Source: a virus. Taken from it: 64,000 nt of DNA. A model generated the notes under the pieces. The model was not told the origin of the DNA. It saw only the letters and a program-made list of their open reading frames with translations, and did no database searches. The stretch covers positions 1-64,000 of IMG/VR virus record IMGVR_UViG_3300037042_006682; one strand, 5' to 3'. The position numbers and the translations under genes are program-made. Shown here one piece after another: positions 15,818-24,436 of the stretch (the first letter of the stretch is position 1; each line of letters starts with the position of its first letter).

Positions 15818-16891
15818 TCAGGCGAGGGATGGTGTCGACTCGTCCGCGATGTGCTGGTGCGTGCGGCGGTTGATGACGTTATAAATAGTCATCGTCGTCA
15901 CCCCAAAGATTTGCGCCAATTCGACCGCAGAATGAGCATCGCAGTGCCTAGCCTTGCGGATGAACCGAACATCCTCATCACTCAAAAACACACGTCGCGA
16001 GAGATCTTGGGCATCACATGCCGCCGTTTGAACCTCTGCTACGTGGCTATAAGTACTACCATGTAAGATCCTATAAATCGTATCAACCGAAACACCGAAA
16101 ATCTTAGCTAGGCTACGACCGCTATGCCCATGACTATGCAAATCAAGTATCTCCACAACGGTGTCTTTGTTCTTGAAAACACAATGCCCCCTGAACTTAG
16201 AAACCATGTCCTGCGCATTATCTACGTGTGTGCCTAAAAACAGGTGTTCTGGATTCACACACGCCGGATTGTCACACCGATGCAGGACATTCTTCCCTTC
16301 AGGAATCGATCCGTGATGGATCTCCCAGGACACACGGTGCGCCAACACCTTCTCCTTGCGCGTCGCATCGTAGATCCGCCCATACGTCACCCCATCCACT
16401 GCCCCCTTCCATAGCCAACACCCCTCCGTCTTCTCCACATACTTCCAGAACCGTTCCTGTATCGGCACCGGCACCGGGCCATTACGCGACCCCATCCTAA
16501 TCTTGGATGCCTGTGTCTTCTGAATACGCTCCTCAGACTGCCTAACCCCCGTGTTCCAGTGCCGATCCCCACTGTAGGTCCGATGCTCCTCGTAGATCCC
16601 CTGGCGCCGCAACTGCGACACAATGCGCCGCTGTGTGGTCCCAAAGTGCTCCGCCAACAATTGCGGAGATCCCCCCGCTTGATACACCGCCGCCAACTCC
16701 TTGGCATCCACCTCCTGCTCACGCGCAACAAGCAACTGTGCTTCCCCCCGCGACCGCACCGGAATCCCCACCTTGGCCAACCGAGCCCGTATAGTGTTCG
16801 ACTTTAACCCCACCTCGTTAGCAATCTCCACCGAGGTCTTCTTTTCCACCACGTACCGCATCCACAAAAACTCACGCGTCAACTCCAGCAT
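15818..16891 (-). CDS. HNH homing endonuclease with helix-turn-helix modules
   Basis: 357 residues. The N-terminal 100 residues contain HTH-like modules (VEIANEVGLKSNTIRARLAK, LLAEHFGTTQRRIVSQLRRQ). The HNH core lies at about residues 175-235: LAHRVSWEIHHG, then VLHRCDNPACVNPEHLFLGT, the classic HNH_3 signature with Cys-x4-Cys support. Two more HTH-like modules (LAKIFGVSVDTIYRILHGS, LAQIFGVTTMTIYNVINRR) follow. It is less GC-rich than its neighbours and interrupts a block of fibre genes, which indicates a mobile gene. An AAGGAGG ribosome binding site lies upstream. Confidence 0.85.
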   Translation of the reverse strand: MLELTREFLWMRYVVEKKTSVEIANEVGLKSNTIRARLAKVGIPVRSRGEAQLLVAREQEVDAKELAAVYQAGGSPQLLAEHFGTTQRRIVSQLRRQGIYEEHRTYSGDRHWNTGVRQSEERIQKTQASKIRMGSRNGPVPVPIQERFWKYVEKTEGCWLWKGAVDGVTYGRIYDATRKEKVLAHRVSWEIHHGSIPEGKNVLHRCDNPACVNPEHLFLGTHVDNAQDMVSKFRGHCVFKNKDTVVEILDLHSHGHSGRSLAKIFGVSVDTIYRILHGSTYSHVAEVQTAACDAQDLSRRVFLSDEDVRFIRKARHCDAHSAVELAQIFGVTTMTIYNVINRRTHQHIADESTPSLA

Positions 16892-16968
16892 CGCTTCCTC
16901 CTTGGGTTCGCTGCCAGAGCCAGTATCAGTTTTTCAGATTAAAATCAATACGTGGAGAAAGTCGTGCT

Positions 16969-18363
16969 TTAAGCCAGCTTACGACCATAATCCGCGATGG
17001 CCACGTCGAGGTCCGTCGCGTTCTTGGCGTAGCCCACGCGGATGACCTGCCCCGGCTTGGGCACGTTCGCGTAGGTCACGAGGGCGCCCGTGGTGCCGAG
17101 GTAGTAGGGCTCGCCCACGGTCGCGCCGGACAGGCAGCCCGTGCATACGCCGCTCTTCACGACCTCGGAGGTCCCGGGGTTCGCCGCGCCACCCGTGCGG
17201 GCGATACCGATCGCGCGGGCATGCGGCGCCGTGTCGTTGTCGGCGACCGCGATCTCGTTGTTGGTGCCCGCCCAGCGGACCACCTTGCCCGTCGCCACAA
17301 CCTCGGTGTTGAGGTGCGTGTCCTCGACGCGCTTCGCCTCGTCGACCGCCGTCACGGTGTGCGTGTGCAGGGCATCCGCGTTCGACGCACTGCCCGCCGT
17401 GAGGGTGCCGAGGTTGGTCGCCGTCACGTTCACCGACACCACGCTGTCGTTGATCTTGAACGCCGAGGGCAAGCCCACGACCCGGAGCCCATCCCCGTCC
17501 ACGTCGAGGGTGTCCGGCGATTCGTCGAGCTTGACCGAGACACCCGCCGCGACCACCTGGAGGCCGCCCAGCGGCGCCGCGAGCACCGACACGGCCTTGG
17601 TCGGCGAGGTGCCCGTGAGCTGTAGGCCCGGATCGGTCGCCAGGGCCAGGCTGATGGCATCCGATCCGATCGCGATGCCGTCGCCCGCGCCCACGCCGAG
17701 GAGGTTGCCCGTCTTGTAGAGACCAGGACCGGCATTGATCTGGCCCGCGCCGGAGAACTGGACCCAGGTCGTACCGTTGTAGGTCCACGCGGTGTCTGCC
17801 CACATGCCCGCATCGCCGTTGATGAGCGCGGCCCATCCGTCGGTCGGCACCTCAAACGACCACGTATTCGCCGTGGCGTTGTAGGTCGCGATCTGGTTGG
17901 CCTTCGCGCTGAACGATCCCGTGGCACCCGTCGCCTTCACGATCACGCGCGTGTTGTTAGCCGGTTCACCCGCCGTGTTCGCCTGGACGATGACCCACGC
18001 GGTGCCCGACCACTCCACGATGTCGCCGTTCGCGACGGTCCCCGTGAGCCAGTTCTTGACCACGTAGCAGTCACCCGCCGCGGCCGGCACGGGATCCGCG
18101 CCCAAGAAATCCGCGTCGCTGACCATGTTGAGCACTTTGGCCGGGGCACGCCACGTGAGGCCGCTGACCATGTTCTCCAGGTACTGCTTGGTGACCGCGT
18201 CCTGGGCGTTGTCGGGATCGGCCAGGCCCGTGATCTTGTGGGACGCCATGGCGATGTTGCCGCCCATGGTGAGCCCGAACAGCGACAGGGTGTCAGATGC
18301 GGTATTCTGTTCCTCGTGGTAGCCGTAGGTCTCGTTGAAGAACAGGAACTTGCGCTCGGTCAT
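16969..18363 (-). CDS. Tail fibre / structural protein with DAVTK motif
   Basis: 464 residues. Near residue 30 the sequence ASHKITGLADPDNAQDAVTK is the hallmark of phage tail fibre shafts. Middle segments with NGTTWVQF and DGWAALINGDAGMW resemble DUF2793-like repeats. The C-terminal 130 residues (IGIARTGGAANPGTSEVV, VGEPYYLGTTGALVTYANVP) look like a receptor-facing or carrier domain seen in fibre proteins. It starts the fibre block, and the preceding intergenic space holds a GC-rich hairpin. Confidence 0.75.
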   Translation of the reverse strand: MTERKFLFFNETYGYHEEQNTASDTLSLFGLTMGGNIAMASHKITGLADPDNAQDAVTKQYLENMVSGLTWRAPAKVLNMVSDADFLGADPVPAAAGDCYVVKNWLTGTVANGDIVEWSGTAWVIVQANTAGEPANNTRVIVKATGATGSFSAKANQIATYNATANTWSFEVPTDGWAALINGDAGMWADTAWTYNGTTWVQFSGAGQINAGPGLYKTGNLLGVGAGDGIAIGSDAISLALATDPGLQLTGTSPTKAVSVLAAPLGGLQVVAAGVSVKLDESPDTLDVDGDGLRVVGLPSAFKINDSVVSVNVTATNLGTLTAGSASNADALHTHTVTAVDEAKRVEDTHLNTEVVATGKVVRWAGTNNEIAVADNDTAPHARAIGIARTGGAANPGTSEVVKSGVCTGCLSGATVGEPYYLGTTGALVTYANVPKPGQVIRVGYAKNATDLDVAIADYGRKLA

Positions 18364-18380
18364 TGAGATCCTCCTGGGTT

Positions 18381-18404
18381 AGCCCGCTGCACGCGGCGCG
18401 GGCT
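18381..18404 (-). promoter_or_regulatory. Intergenic hairpin before fibre gene
   Basis: A 7-bp stem (AGCCCGC / GCGGGCT) with a 10-base loop lies between the stop at 18418 and the ribosome binding site of the fibre gene. There is no T run, so it is more likely an mRNA-stabilising or processing hairpin than a terminator. Confidence 0.4.
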
Positions 18405-18417
18405 TCTAGCGCCGGCC

Positions 18418-18897
18418 TCAGCCGACGAGCGTGCCCTCTACCGTGATCATCACGCGCGCCGTCGCGGTGGTGTCCGCACTGGTCACCGTGCCATGCAGCG
18501 TCGCGTCGCCCGCGATGGCGGGCATGACCCCACTGACCGGCGCTAGGGGCAAGCTCTTGCCCGCCGCCGTAACGCCCGTCAGCGCCGTCGCCGCGAGGAG
18601 GTCCACCCCGCTGACCGTGGTGCCCACAGAGACCTCGGCATCGCCCGTCCCCGCGGTCAGGCCCGTCGCGATGATGCGCGAGGGCACGAACTTGCGCCCC
18701 TTCTCGCCCTTGAGGGTGAGCGTGAAGGCCCCGGTGCCGCCCGTAAGGACGCTGACCGCGACGGCCGCGACCTCGATGGCCATCTTGCCGCCCACGCTGG
18801 GGACCTCGAACAGCAGCTTCTCCGCCGCCGCCGTGGGGTCCGCGTCGTCGCTGAAGTGGTGCGTCGGGTTGAAGAAATTAAACTGCTTGTCTGGCAT
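18418..18897 (-). CDS. Putative virion decoration protein (159 aa)
   Basis: Begins MPDKQFNFFNPTHHFSDDAD, a start resembling that of the next gene (MTERKFLFFNETYGYHEE), so the two share an N-terminal docking sequence. The remainder is Ala/Thr/Val/Gly-rich beta sequence (MAIEVAAVAVSVLTGGTGAF), typical of small surface proteins of head or fibre. No catalytic motif. Role inferred from context. Confidence 0.55.
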   Translation of the reverse strand: MPDKQFNFFNPTHHFSDDADPTAAAEKLLFEVPSVGGKMAIEVAAVAVSVLTGGTGAFTLTLKGEKGRKFVPSRIIATGLTAGTGDAEVSVGTTVSGVDLLAATALTGVTAAGKSLPLAPVSGVMPAIAGDATLHGTVTSADTTATARVMITVEGTLVG

Positions 18898-18934
18898 GGA
18901 TGCCTCCTTCGCCCCCGACGCCCGCGACGCCGGG

Positions 18935-19342
18935 TCAGTTGTCCGTGGGGGCCGGCACGAGCCGCCCCGAATCCTGCACCAAATACTCGTCCAGGCTTAC
19001 GCCCAGGCGCCCTTGGATGCGCTCCCGCAGCGCGTTGTACTCACCCCGGATCCGCTCGATCGACGCCGTGTTCTCCGTCTGCTGCTTGCGGAACTGGTCG
19101 CGCTTTTGCTGATACTCGATCATGAGCAGCTGCTCCTGCACCGCCAGCTTGTCCCGCACCGCCACGTTCATCTCGATGCGCGCCGTGTGCAACTCGAGCA
19201 GCGCCATCTCCTCGCCCGTCATGTACAGGGCCTCCGTCTCGGGGCTCTCGGGGCTCTCGGGAGTCTCGGAAGCCGCCGCTGCCGTCACTGCCTTCAACGC
19301 CTTCGCCGCGCGCCGCACACCCTTCTTCATCTCATCGCTCAT
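18935..19342 (-). CDS. Coiled-coil protein (135 aa), assembly factor candidate
   Basis: ATG at 19342 has GGAGGAG at 8-base spacing, preferred over an adjacent GTG. A basic N-terminus (MKKGVRRAAKALKAV) is followed by a Ser/Pro/Glu linker (ETPESPESPETEA) encoded by a short tandem repeat. A long amphipathic coiled coil (about residues 45-115, RDKLAVQEQLLMIEYQQKR) comes next. This may be an assembly chaperone or a capsid-bound protein. Family not recognised. Confidence 0.6.
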   Translation of the reverse strand: MSDEMKKGVRRAAKALKAVTAAAASETPESPESPETEALYMTGEEMALLELHTARIEMNVAVRDKLAVQEQLLMIEYQQKRDQFRKQQTENTASIERIRGEYNALRERIQGRLGVSLDEYLVQDSGRLVPAPTDN

Positions 19343-19365
19343 CACAACGCTCCTCCTTCAGCTTG

Positions 19366-19797
19366 TCACATCTCAGCCATAGCCCGCTTCGTCAAAGGGC
19401 CGATCTCGCCCGTCAAAAATAACACGTCAACCGCGATCGGCGTACCAAATCGCTGGATAATTACCGCCCCAGCGTCCGACCAGGGACAGGTCTGCGTGGG
19501 GCGCCCATCAAGCCCCACCCACACGGGGCGCGCCGGATTCAGCCCTGCAAAGAGCCCGCGCACGAGCCCCACGCGCTGCATGATCCCCGTAGTCGGGGTA
19601 TCCTTGCGCACGAGCACGCCCAGGGCGGGCATACGCGCGTCCTGCGCGGGATCCGCCCGCGTCACGCGCCAGCGCCCCGTCCCCGTTGCCCCATCGCGCA
19701 GCGCTAAGCAATCCCCCACAGCATCACCTGCAAGGCAGGCCACTGGGATGGCCTCCTCCGCGTCGGTCCCAAAGCCGAAGCGCGCAACAACCGCCAC
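19366..19797 (-). CDS. Small head-type protein (143 aa)
   Basis: Starts at GTG 19797 (MAVVARFGFGTDAEEAIPVA). The sequence 'GDAVGDCLALRD...ALGVLVRKDTPTTGIMQRVG...PVWVGLDG' has the compact beta organisation of small head-decoration or capsid-stabilising proteins. Three cysteines are present. It is placed between neck and fibre genes. Function inferred from fold-like pattern and context only. Confidence 0.5.
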   Translation of the reverse strand: MAVVARFGFGTDAEEAIPVACLAGDAVGDCLALRDGATGTGRWRVTRADPAQDARMPALGVLVRKDTPTTGIMQRVGLVRGLFAGLNPARPVWVGLDGRPTQTCPWSDAGAVIIQRFGTPIAVDVLFLTGEIGPLTKRAMAEM

Positions 19798-19821
19798 ACT
19801 GCGCCCCTGTCCGCGCCCGCC

Positions 19822-20325
19822 CTACGGCAGGCGGCGCTCCGGCGCGAAGTGCTCGCGCCGCTTGACATTGATCGTCCATGCCACCGTCGTGGGGGTGTCC
19901 AAGACGTTCCCACTTCTTCCCACCTTCACGACGTCCCAGTAGTGCTCGAACACCGCCACCACGTCGTCCTCCTTGGGAGTCGCGCCTGCGGGGGCCGCCT
20001 GCTCCCACGCGAGGGCCGCCACGCGCATAATCGCGTCGTACTCGACCTCCTGACCCTCCTCGCGCACGCTGGGCTCGCGGTTCTCGCTCTCCTGGTACTC
20101 GATCAGGCACACCACGTCGAAGGGCGCAAACCACCCCCACACCTCGCGGCCCGGCGCGGGCCCCCCACCATACACGGGATCGCTCGGCTCGTTGTAGAGC
20201 GCATCCACGTGGGCCCCCCGGTTCAAGCGGTAATACTCCGCCGTCGGGCCCGTCATGGCCTGCCGCTCGGCCTCCAGCTTCTTGAGGTAGGCCGCATCCT
20301 CCGCGCCCCGGCACTTGATCGGCAC
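19822..20325 (-). CDS. Putative neck / head-tail joining protein (167 aa)
   Basis: A GTG start at 20325 with AGGGGGA upstream. Mixed alpha/beta sequence beginning MPIKCRGAEDAAYLKKLEAE; the central YGGGPAPGREVWGWFAPFDV is notable, with Trp and Phe clusters. It lies directly after two genes that look like neck proteins. I do not recognise the family; the assignment is by position. Confidence 0.45.
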   Translation of the reverse strand: MPIKCRGAEDAAYLKKLEAERQAMTGPTAEYYRLNRGAHVDALYNEPSDPVYGGGPAPGREVWGWFAPFDVVCLIEYQESENREPSVREEGQEVEYDAIMRVAALAWEQAAPAGATPKEDDVVAVFEHYWDVVKVGRSGNVLDTPTTVAWTINVKRREHFAPERRLP

Positions 20326-20334
20326 GCCGTCCCC

Positions 20335-20784
20335 CTATGCGTCGATCAGGTCTTTGGCCAGCCCGGTAAGGCGCTGCACCACGTCCGGGCGATCCCGCAA
20401 CACCGCCGGCATCACGTGGACCGAATACTGCCCGTGCTCCGGCACCAGCATCAGTTGCACCTCGCCCGGCAACAACCAGATCAGGGCCGTGCTGTAGAGC
20501 ATCTCCGCCTGCTGCCCCGTGGGGAAGCGGAAGACCAGCTCGCCGTCCGCCCACTTGCCCTGCAGGTTGGGCATCGGCTTGGCCTGCACCAGCTTGTTGT
20601 CACCGTGCCAAAACTGGTCGCTCTGGGGCGCGCTCTCCAACTCCTGCAAGAGGCGACTTGGCCCGCCCCGTTCCGCGCGCTCCGCCGGGGCCACGCCAGC
20701 CCCTAACGCTGCCCGGACGTCCGGGGGCAGCGCCGCGTAGGTGGCCTCCACGTCGCCCATCCAATCATGCACCGGCAATACCAT
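20335..20784 (-). CDS. Putative neck-region protein (149 aa)
   Basis: The ATG at 20784 (MVLPVHDWMGDVEATYAALP) is preferred over a GTG at 20790 because GAGGT lies about 7 bases upstream of the ATG. The C-terminal half (LLPGEVQLMLVPEHGQYSVH) has a beta-sheet pattern. Just upstream is a perfect copy of the alternating YR palindrome. Structural role inferred from neighbours. Confidence 0.5.
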   Translation of the reverse strand: MVLPVHDWMGDVEATYAALPPDVRAALGAGVAPAERAERGGPSRLLQELESAPQSDQFWHGDNKLVQAKPMPNLQGKWADGELVFRFPTGQQAEMLYSTALIWLLPGEVQLMLVPEHGQYSVHVMPAVLRDRPDVVQRLTGLAKDLIDA

Positions 20785-20799
20785 GGTCACACCTCGCTC

Positions 20800-20817
20800 T
20801 GCGCATGCGCATGCGCA
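20800..20817. repeat. 18-bp alternating YR palindrome, copy 4 (TGCGCATGCGCATGCGCA)
   Basis: A perfect palindrome in the 33-base gap upstream of the gene at 20335-20784, directly next to its ribosome binding site. Confidence 0.8.
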
Positions 20818-20823
20818 GCGTCG

Positions 20824-21534
20824 TCATCCCATAAAGAGCGGGATCGGCGGGGCCAGCTGGCGCGCCTTCTCCTCGCACTTGTCGATCAGTTGCTGCGCGT
20901 TGCTCAGCAGCGTGTCGCCGTTCATCGTCGTCGATCCGCTCGCCGTCGGGATCTCTGCAAACTTCGTGCGGATGTACCCGAGCGTCTCCATGGCCTGCGC
21001 CAACGCGTAGTCCAGGAGCAGCTGCTGCTCGTAGCCCTTGAGGTAGCTCAGCGCGATCGTCGACGCGAGGTAGAACACCATCACGCGCTCCCCGCTCGCC
21101 GGGGCCGGGCTCACGATCAGCTTGCGCCGCGCCCGGTCGTAGTCCCACGCGCGCTCCGCGCTCAACAGCCGCTTACCCATCTCTAGGTACTGCATGCGCT
21201 GCGCGATATCGACGTAACCCTGGTTGGGGGACAGCGCCATGAGGTCCGTCGCGTTCACCTCGACGCCCGCCCAGCGAAACATGTCAAAGAGGCTGTCGCT
21301 CTGCGCCTCGAACACGACCTCTACGGGGACCTCGCAGTCCGCGGGGAGGTCCACCTCCGACCCGTTGGTGAAGGTGATCACCGTCGCCTTCTGGTGCCCC
21401 ACCCACTGCTGGAGCCACAGGGAGGCCCGCATCACGGCATCCGCAAGTTGATCGTCGGTCAGCTCCACGCAGACCACGCCGTCGCCGAGCTTGCGCTTGA
21501 TGTAGTCGTGCACGGCCTGCTCGGTGAGTGCCAT
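20824..21534 (-). CDS. Putative neck / head completion protein (236 aa)
   Basis: Begins MALTEQAVHDYIKRKLGDGV and continues ELTDDQLADAVMRASLWLQQ, a helical N-terminus I associate with T4-like neck (gp13/gp14-type) proteins. A beta-rich middle (ATVITFTNGSEVDLP) and a C-terminal helical bundle (YEQQLLLDYALAQAMETLGY) follow. Such proteins close the portal after packaging and receive the tail. The position between capsid and tail genes is consistent. Confidence 0.5.
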   Translation of the reverse strand: MALTEQAVHDYIKRKLGDGVVCVELTDDQLADAVMRASLWLQQWVGHQKATVITFTNGSEVDLPADCEVPVEVVFEAQSDSLFDMFRWAGVEVNATDLMALSPNQGYVDIAQRMQYLEMGKRLLSAERAWDYDRARRKLIVSPAPASGERVMVFYLASTIALSYLKGYEQQLLLDYALAQAMETLGYIRTKFAEIPTASGSTTMNGDTLLSNAQQLIDKCEEKARQLAPPIPLFMG

Positions 21535-21543
21535 GGCGGTTCC

Positions 21544-22200
21544 TTATTGGGCGCCCAGTGCGTCCATCGCTGCGGCGGCATCGGACACGGCCCCCTCGGC
21601 CTCCGGGGCCTCCGCATCGGTCGCCTCTTCGGCATCCGCCTCCTCGTCCCCAGCCGCATCCGCCGCAGCCTGCGCCGCCTCGTCCGCGACCTTGGCCGCC
21701 TCATCGGCATACTTGCCCACGACGCCCATCACAGCCTGCTGAATGGCGTCCACAATGCCATAAAGATCCTCGGCCGGCGCGCCGCCCCGCTTGAGGGCAC
21801 CCATCGCCGCCTCGCCCACGGCCGCGAGCACGAGCTGCACGCCCTCCTCGCCGAACTGCGCCTGCGGGGAGACCGCCTGCTGAATGTCGGCCGGGAGATC
21901 CTCCGCCGAGACGGGGCTCTCCCCCTCCGGCGTCTCCTTCGCGCTCTGCTCGCGCAGCACCGCGCGATCCACCCAGAGGTGGCGCGGGACTTCCCCCTCG
22001 GGCGCGCGCGGCAGAAACAGGTAGACGTCCTCCCGAAAGAAGGCCGCCCCGTTGCCGCCCCGCACCACGAGACCCACAGGGGAGGACATCGCAACAATGC
22101 CCTCCGCTACGGGGTACCCGAGCCGTGTCACCACGGTTACACGCTCACCAGCCCCGAGCGTCGCCGCCGCCACGGCCCCATCCATGCGCCTGCGCCCCAT
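21544..22200 (-). CDS. Hypothetical head-region protein with acidic Ala-rich tail (218 aa)
   Basis: Begins MGRRRMDGAVAAATLGAGER, with a beta-rich first 75 residues (RVTVVTRLGYPVAEGIVAMS) that may bind the capsid. The C-terminal 60 residues are almost all Ala, Asp and Glu (AAQAAADAAGDEEADAEEAT). Such low-complexity acidic tails occur in scaffold-like and decoration proteins. The start lies 3 bases after the upstream stop. Confidence 0.5.
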   Translation of the reverse strand: MGRRRMDGAVAAATLGAGERVTVVTRLGYPVAEGIVAMSSPVGLVVRGGNGAAFFREDVYLFLPRAPEGEVPRHLWVDRAVLREQSAKETPEGESPVSAEDLPADIQQAVSPQAQFGEEGVQLVLAAVGEAAMGALKRGGAPAEDLYGIVDAIQQAVMGVVGKYADEAAKVADEAAQAAADAAGDEEADAEEATDAEAPEAEGAVSDAAAAMDALGAQ

Positions 22201-22203
22201 CGC

Positions 22204-22611
22204 TTATCCCCTACGCCGCACAGCCCGCACCGCGGCCTTCGCCAAGGGCGCCGCATCGCCACCCTCGCTCGGGGCATCGCCCTCCTCGCTCGGGGCATCG
22301 CCATCCTCGCTCGGGCTCCCCATCTCCTCACTGGGCGCAGCCTCAGGGGTGGGCATCGGGGGGGGCTCCGGGATCGGGGTAGGGGCCGGGACTGGCAGCG
22401 CCGCCTTGAACTGCGCCGCCGCGTCGAACACCTCGACCACGAGCCCCGCCTTGACCCACGCACTCAAATCGTGCTCCGTCTCCACCACCTCGCCAGGGCG
22501 GACGATCACGTCCTGCCGTACCGTCACCGCATAGGAGAGCCCCGGCCGCCGCTCCAGCACGTTTACGGCAAGCGCCTGCGCCTTGACCCCCTCCGCCAGC
22601 TTGTACTTCAT
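22204..22611 (-). CDS. Hypothetical head-region protein with Pro/Ser-rich tail (135 aa)
   Basis: Start MKYKLAEGVKAQALAVNVLE at 22611 with GGAGGAG upstream. A compact beta domain (SYAVTVRQDVIVRPGEVVET) is followed by a low-complexity tail with PAPTPIPEPPPMPTP and tandem SEEGDAPSEGGDA units, which are direct repeats in the DNA at 22255-22330. It is the first gene after a sigma70-like promoter, and so heads the operon of neck and tail genes. Confidence 0.55.
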   Translation of the reverse strand: MKYKLAEGVKAQALAVNVLERRPGLSYAVTVRQDVIVRPGEVVETEHDLSAWVKAGLVVEVFDAAAQFKAALPVPAPTPIPEPPPMPTPEAAPSEEMGSPSEDGDAPSEEGDAPSEGGDAAPLAKAAVRAVRRRG

Positions 22612-22630
22612 CGCTGCTCCTCCTCCGTGC

Positions 22631-22646
22631 GGCCCCGCACGGGGCC
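22631..22646 (-). promoter_or_regulatory. Leader hairpin
   Basis: GGCCCC / GGGGCC, a 6-bp stem with a 4-base loop, lies between the promoter at 22660-22688 and the ribosome binding site of the gene at 22611. It probably stabilises the 5' end of the transcript. Confidence 0.45.
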
Positions 22647-22659
22647 TGCGTCTGGCCTC

Positions 22660-22688
22660 ACTATAGCCGCCCCCACGCGCCTTGTCTA
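22660..22688 (-). promoter_or_regulatory. Sigma70-like promoter for the neck/tail operon
   Basis: On the minus strand, TAGACA (-35) and TATAGT (-10) are separated by 17 bases. It lies in the 171-base gap between the capsid gene and the gene at 22204-22611, with an expected start near 22653. The match to the sigma70 consensus is the best in the window. Confidence 0.65.
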
Positions 22689-22782
22689 ACAAGCACACAG
22701 CGCTGCCGCGCCCCCGCGGGGGGGCGGGCACCCTGGCTGGATCGATCGAGGAGGATCACGCCGCAAGGGGCGTGCGGAGGGA

Positions 22783-24375
22783 TCAGAAGGTCGAGGAGAC
22801 GCTCGGGAGCCCGCTGACGGTCACGACACCGTAGTACTCCGGGCGGAGCAGCTTGGTGGCGAAGCGCGACGCGAAGCCCTTCTTGAACGTGAACGTGTGC
22901 GGATCCTGCCAGGTCGGGGTGACCTGCAGCGGGATGTACGGCGCGAACACGTAGCCCGCGTCGAGGAAGTTCGAGCCGCGGAGCCCGACGAGCACCTTGT
23001 TGTCGTCCAGGAACGGATCCTGGTAGACCGTGAACTTCCGCATCATGGTGCCGACCATCTGGATGCCGTAGTCGCTCGTGAGCGGGCCGTAGCTCGGCGG
23101 CACGATCTGGCTGGCGCCGTTATCGAAGTCGTGGTGCGACGTGAGCTGGCCGAGCAGCGACACGACGGCCGGACTGGCGACGATGAAGTTCGCCGGGGCG
23201 CGCAGTGTGGTCTTGTGGATCTTCGCGGCCACCGCGTCGATCTGGGTCAGCAGGGCGCGGATGCTCTCGATCTCCCCCGGCACCGTCGGGCTGTAGCTGT
23301 AGGTCGCCTGGTGGGCGGCGCCAGCCACGAGGTCCGTGATGACCTTGCGGTCGATTTCCAACGCGATCTCGTTGGAGAGGCCGGCGACCAGCTCGGCCTC
23401 CATGTTGAGGCCGTGGAGGGCCCGCAGGTCGTCCATGGCTTCCTGCGACCACGAGGCGCGCAGCTTGTAGGGCTCGGCCGTCACGGTCGACATGGCCATG
23501 TCCATGCTGATGCCCGGCACCGCGGCGCCGGAGGTCGTGTTCACGAGTTCCCAGTTCACGTAGTACTGGACGTACACAACGTGATTCGCACTGAAGTTGC
23601 AGGGCGCGCCCGCAGCGGTCTGGGGCGTCAGGGCCCAGGCGCCCGTGCTGGTTGTGAACGTCCCCACGGCGTGACCGTGGTTGTCCGTGAGGGTGGTGCT
23701 ACCACCCGTCGGATCGAGCGTGGCGACCTTGTTCTCGGCGCCCGCCTCGACCGTGCGGTAGTAGAGCTTCACCGAGAAGGTGCGCTGGCCGCTGGTGCCC
23801 GGCGTGCGGATCGGCTTCCAGGCCGGGATGCGGCAGTTGCCCGCGCCCTGGTTCAGGGTGCCGGTGGCCGCACCGGTATCCGTGCAGAGCACGTCGTAGT
23901 CCACGAACTCGGAGGCGTAGTTCTTCGCGAAGTTGCGGATGAGGGCGTCGCCCGCGCTCAGCTCGCCGTCGTAGCCCTGGCTGTAGGGGTAGTCCGTGAT
24001 GCCGTTGGCCGGGATCTTCGCGCCCTTGCGGCCCTCGTACTTGTAGTCCCAGGTGAAGACCGCGCCGACCGGGGCCGACAGCGGCTGGACCGACGTGATC
24101 TGGTTGGCGATCAGGTTGGGGAATACCCGGCGCAGAACCGGGAAGATGTACTTGGTGAACGAGCCGACGTTCGTGCTCAGCGCATCCTCGCTGAGGTTCT
24201 TCATGTACGTGGCCTGGTTCTCCAGGAGGATGGCGGCGACGCCCTTGGTGTAGGGGTTGCGCACGCCGTCGGTGCCCTCCAGCAACTGGCCCCACTTGCG
24301 GCTGAGCTGGGAGACGTAGGACTTGTCAGAGATGGTCTTGCCACCATTCTCGGTCAGGATGTTGCGAGCTTCCAT
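22783..24375 (-). CDS. Major capsid protein (T4 gp23-like)
   Basis: 530 residues. The gp23-family signature lies at about residues 75-105 (FPVLRRVFPNLIANQITSVQ, then PLSAPVGAVFTWDYKYEGRK). The C-terminal half carries the P-domain/A-domain pattern (YKLRASWSQEAMDDLRALHG, GLSNEIALEIDRKVITDL, PANFIVASPAVVSLLG). About 100 residues in the middle (around 180-280) form a Gly/Thr-rich insertion, probably an outward domain. It assembles the head lattice around the scaffold and is expected to be trimmed by the protease encoded upstream. A GAGAGGA ribosome binding site is present. Confidence 0.93.
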   Translation of the reverse strand: MEARNILTENGGKTISDKSYVSQLSRKWGQLLEGTDGVRNPYTKGVAAILLENQATYMKNLSEDALSTNVGSFTKYIFPVLRRVFPNLIANQITSVQPLSAPVGAVFTWDYKYEGRKGAKIPANGITDYPYSQGYDGELSAGDALIRNFAKNYASEFVDYDVLCTDTGAATGTLNQGAGNCRIPAWKPIRTPGTSGQRTFSVKLYYRTVEAGAENKVATLDPTGGSTTLTDNHGHAVGTFTTSTGAWALTPQTAAGAPCNFSANHVVYVQYYVNWELVNTTSGAAVPGISMDMAMSTVTAEPYKLRASWSQEAMDDLRALHGLNMEAELVAGLSNEIALEIDRKVITDLVAGAAHQATYSYSPTVPGEIESIRALLTQIDAVAAKIHKTTLRAPANFIVASPAVVSLLGQLTSHHDFDNGASQIVPPSYGPLTSDYGIQMVGTMMRKFTVYQDPFLDDNKVLVGLRGSNFLDAGYVFAPYIPLQVTPTWQDPHTFTFKKGFASRFATKLLRPEYYGVVTVSGLPSVSSTF

Positions 24376-24436
24376 GGATCAGTTCCTCTCGTTGCGATCA
24401 AGGTCGTTGTTGCGATGCCGCGTCCCGCGCCCGCCC

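Noticed and set aside
15880-15900. TATAAATA-like sequence on the plus strand resembling a T4 late promoter
   Set aside because: It points against the direction of all genes and lies inside the HNH endonuclease coding region.
22783-24375. Capsid insertion as an intein
   Set aside because: Too short (about 100 residues), without Hint motifs; fits an outward capsid domain.
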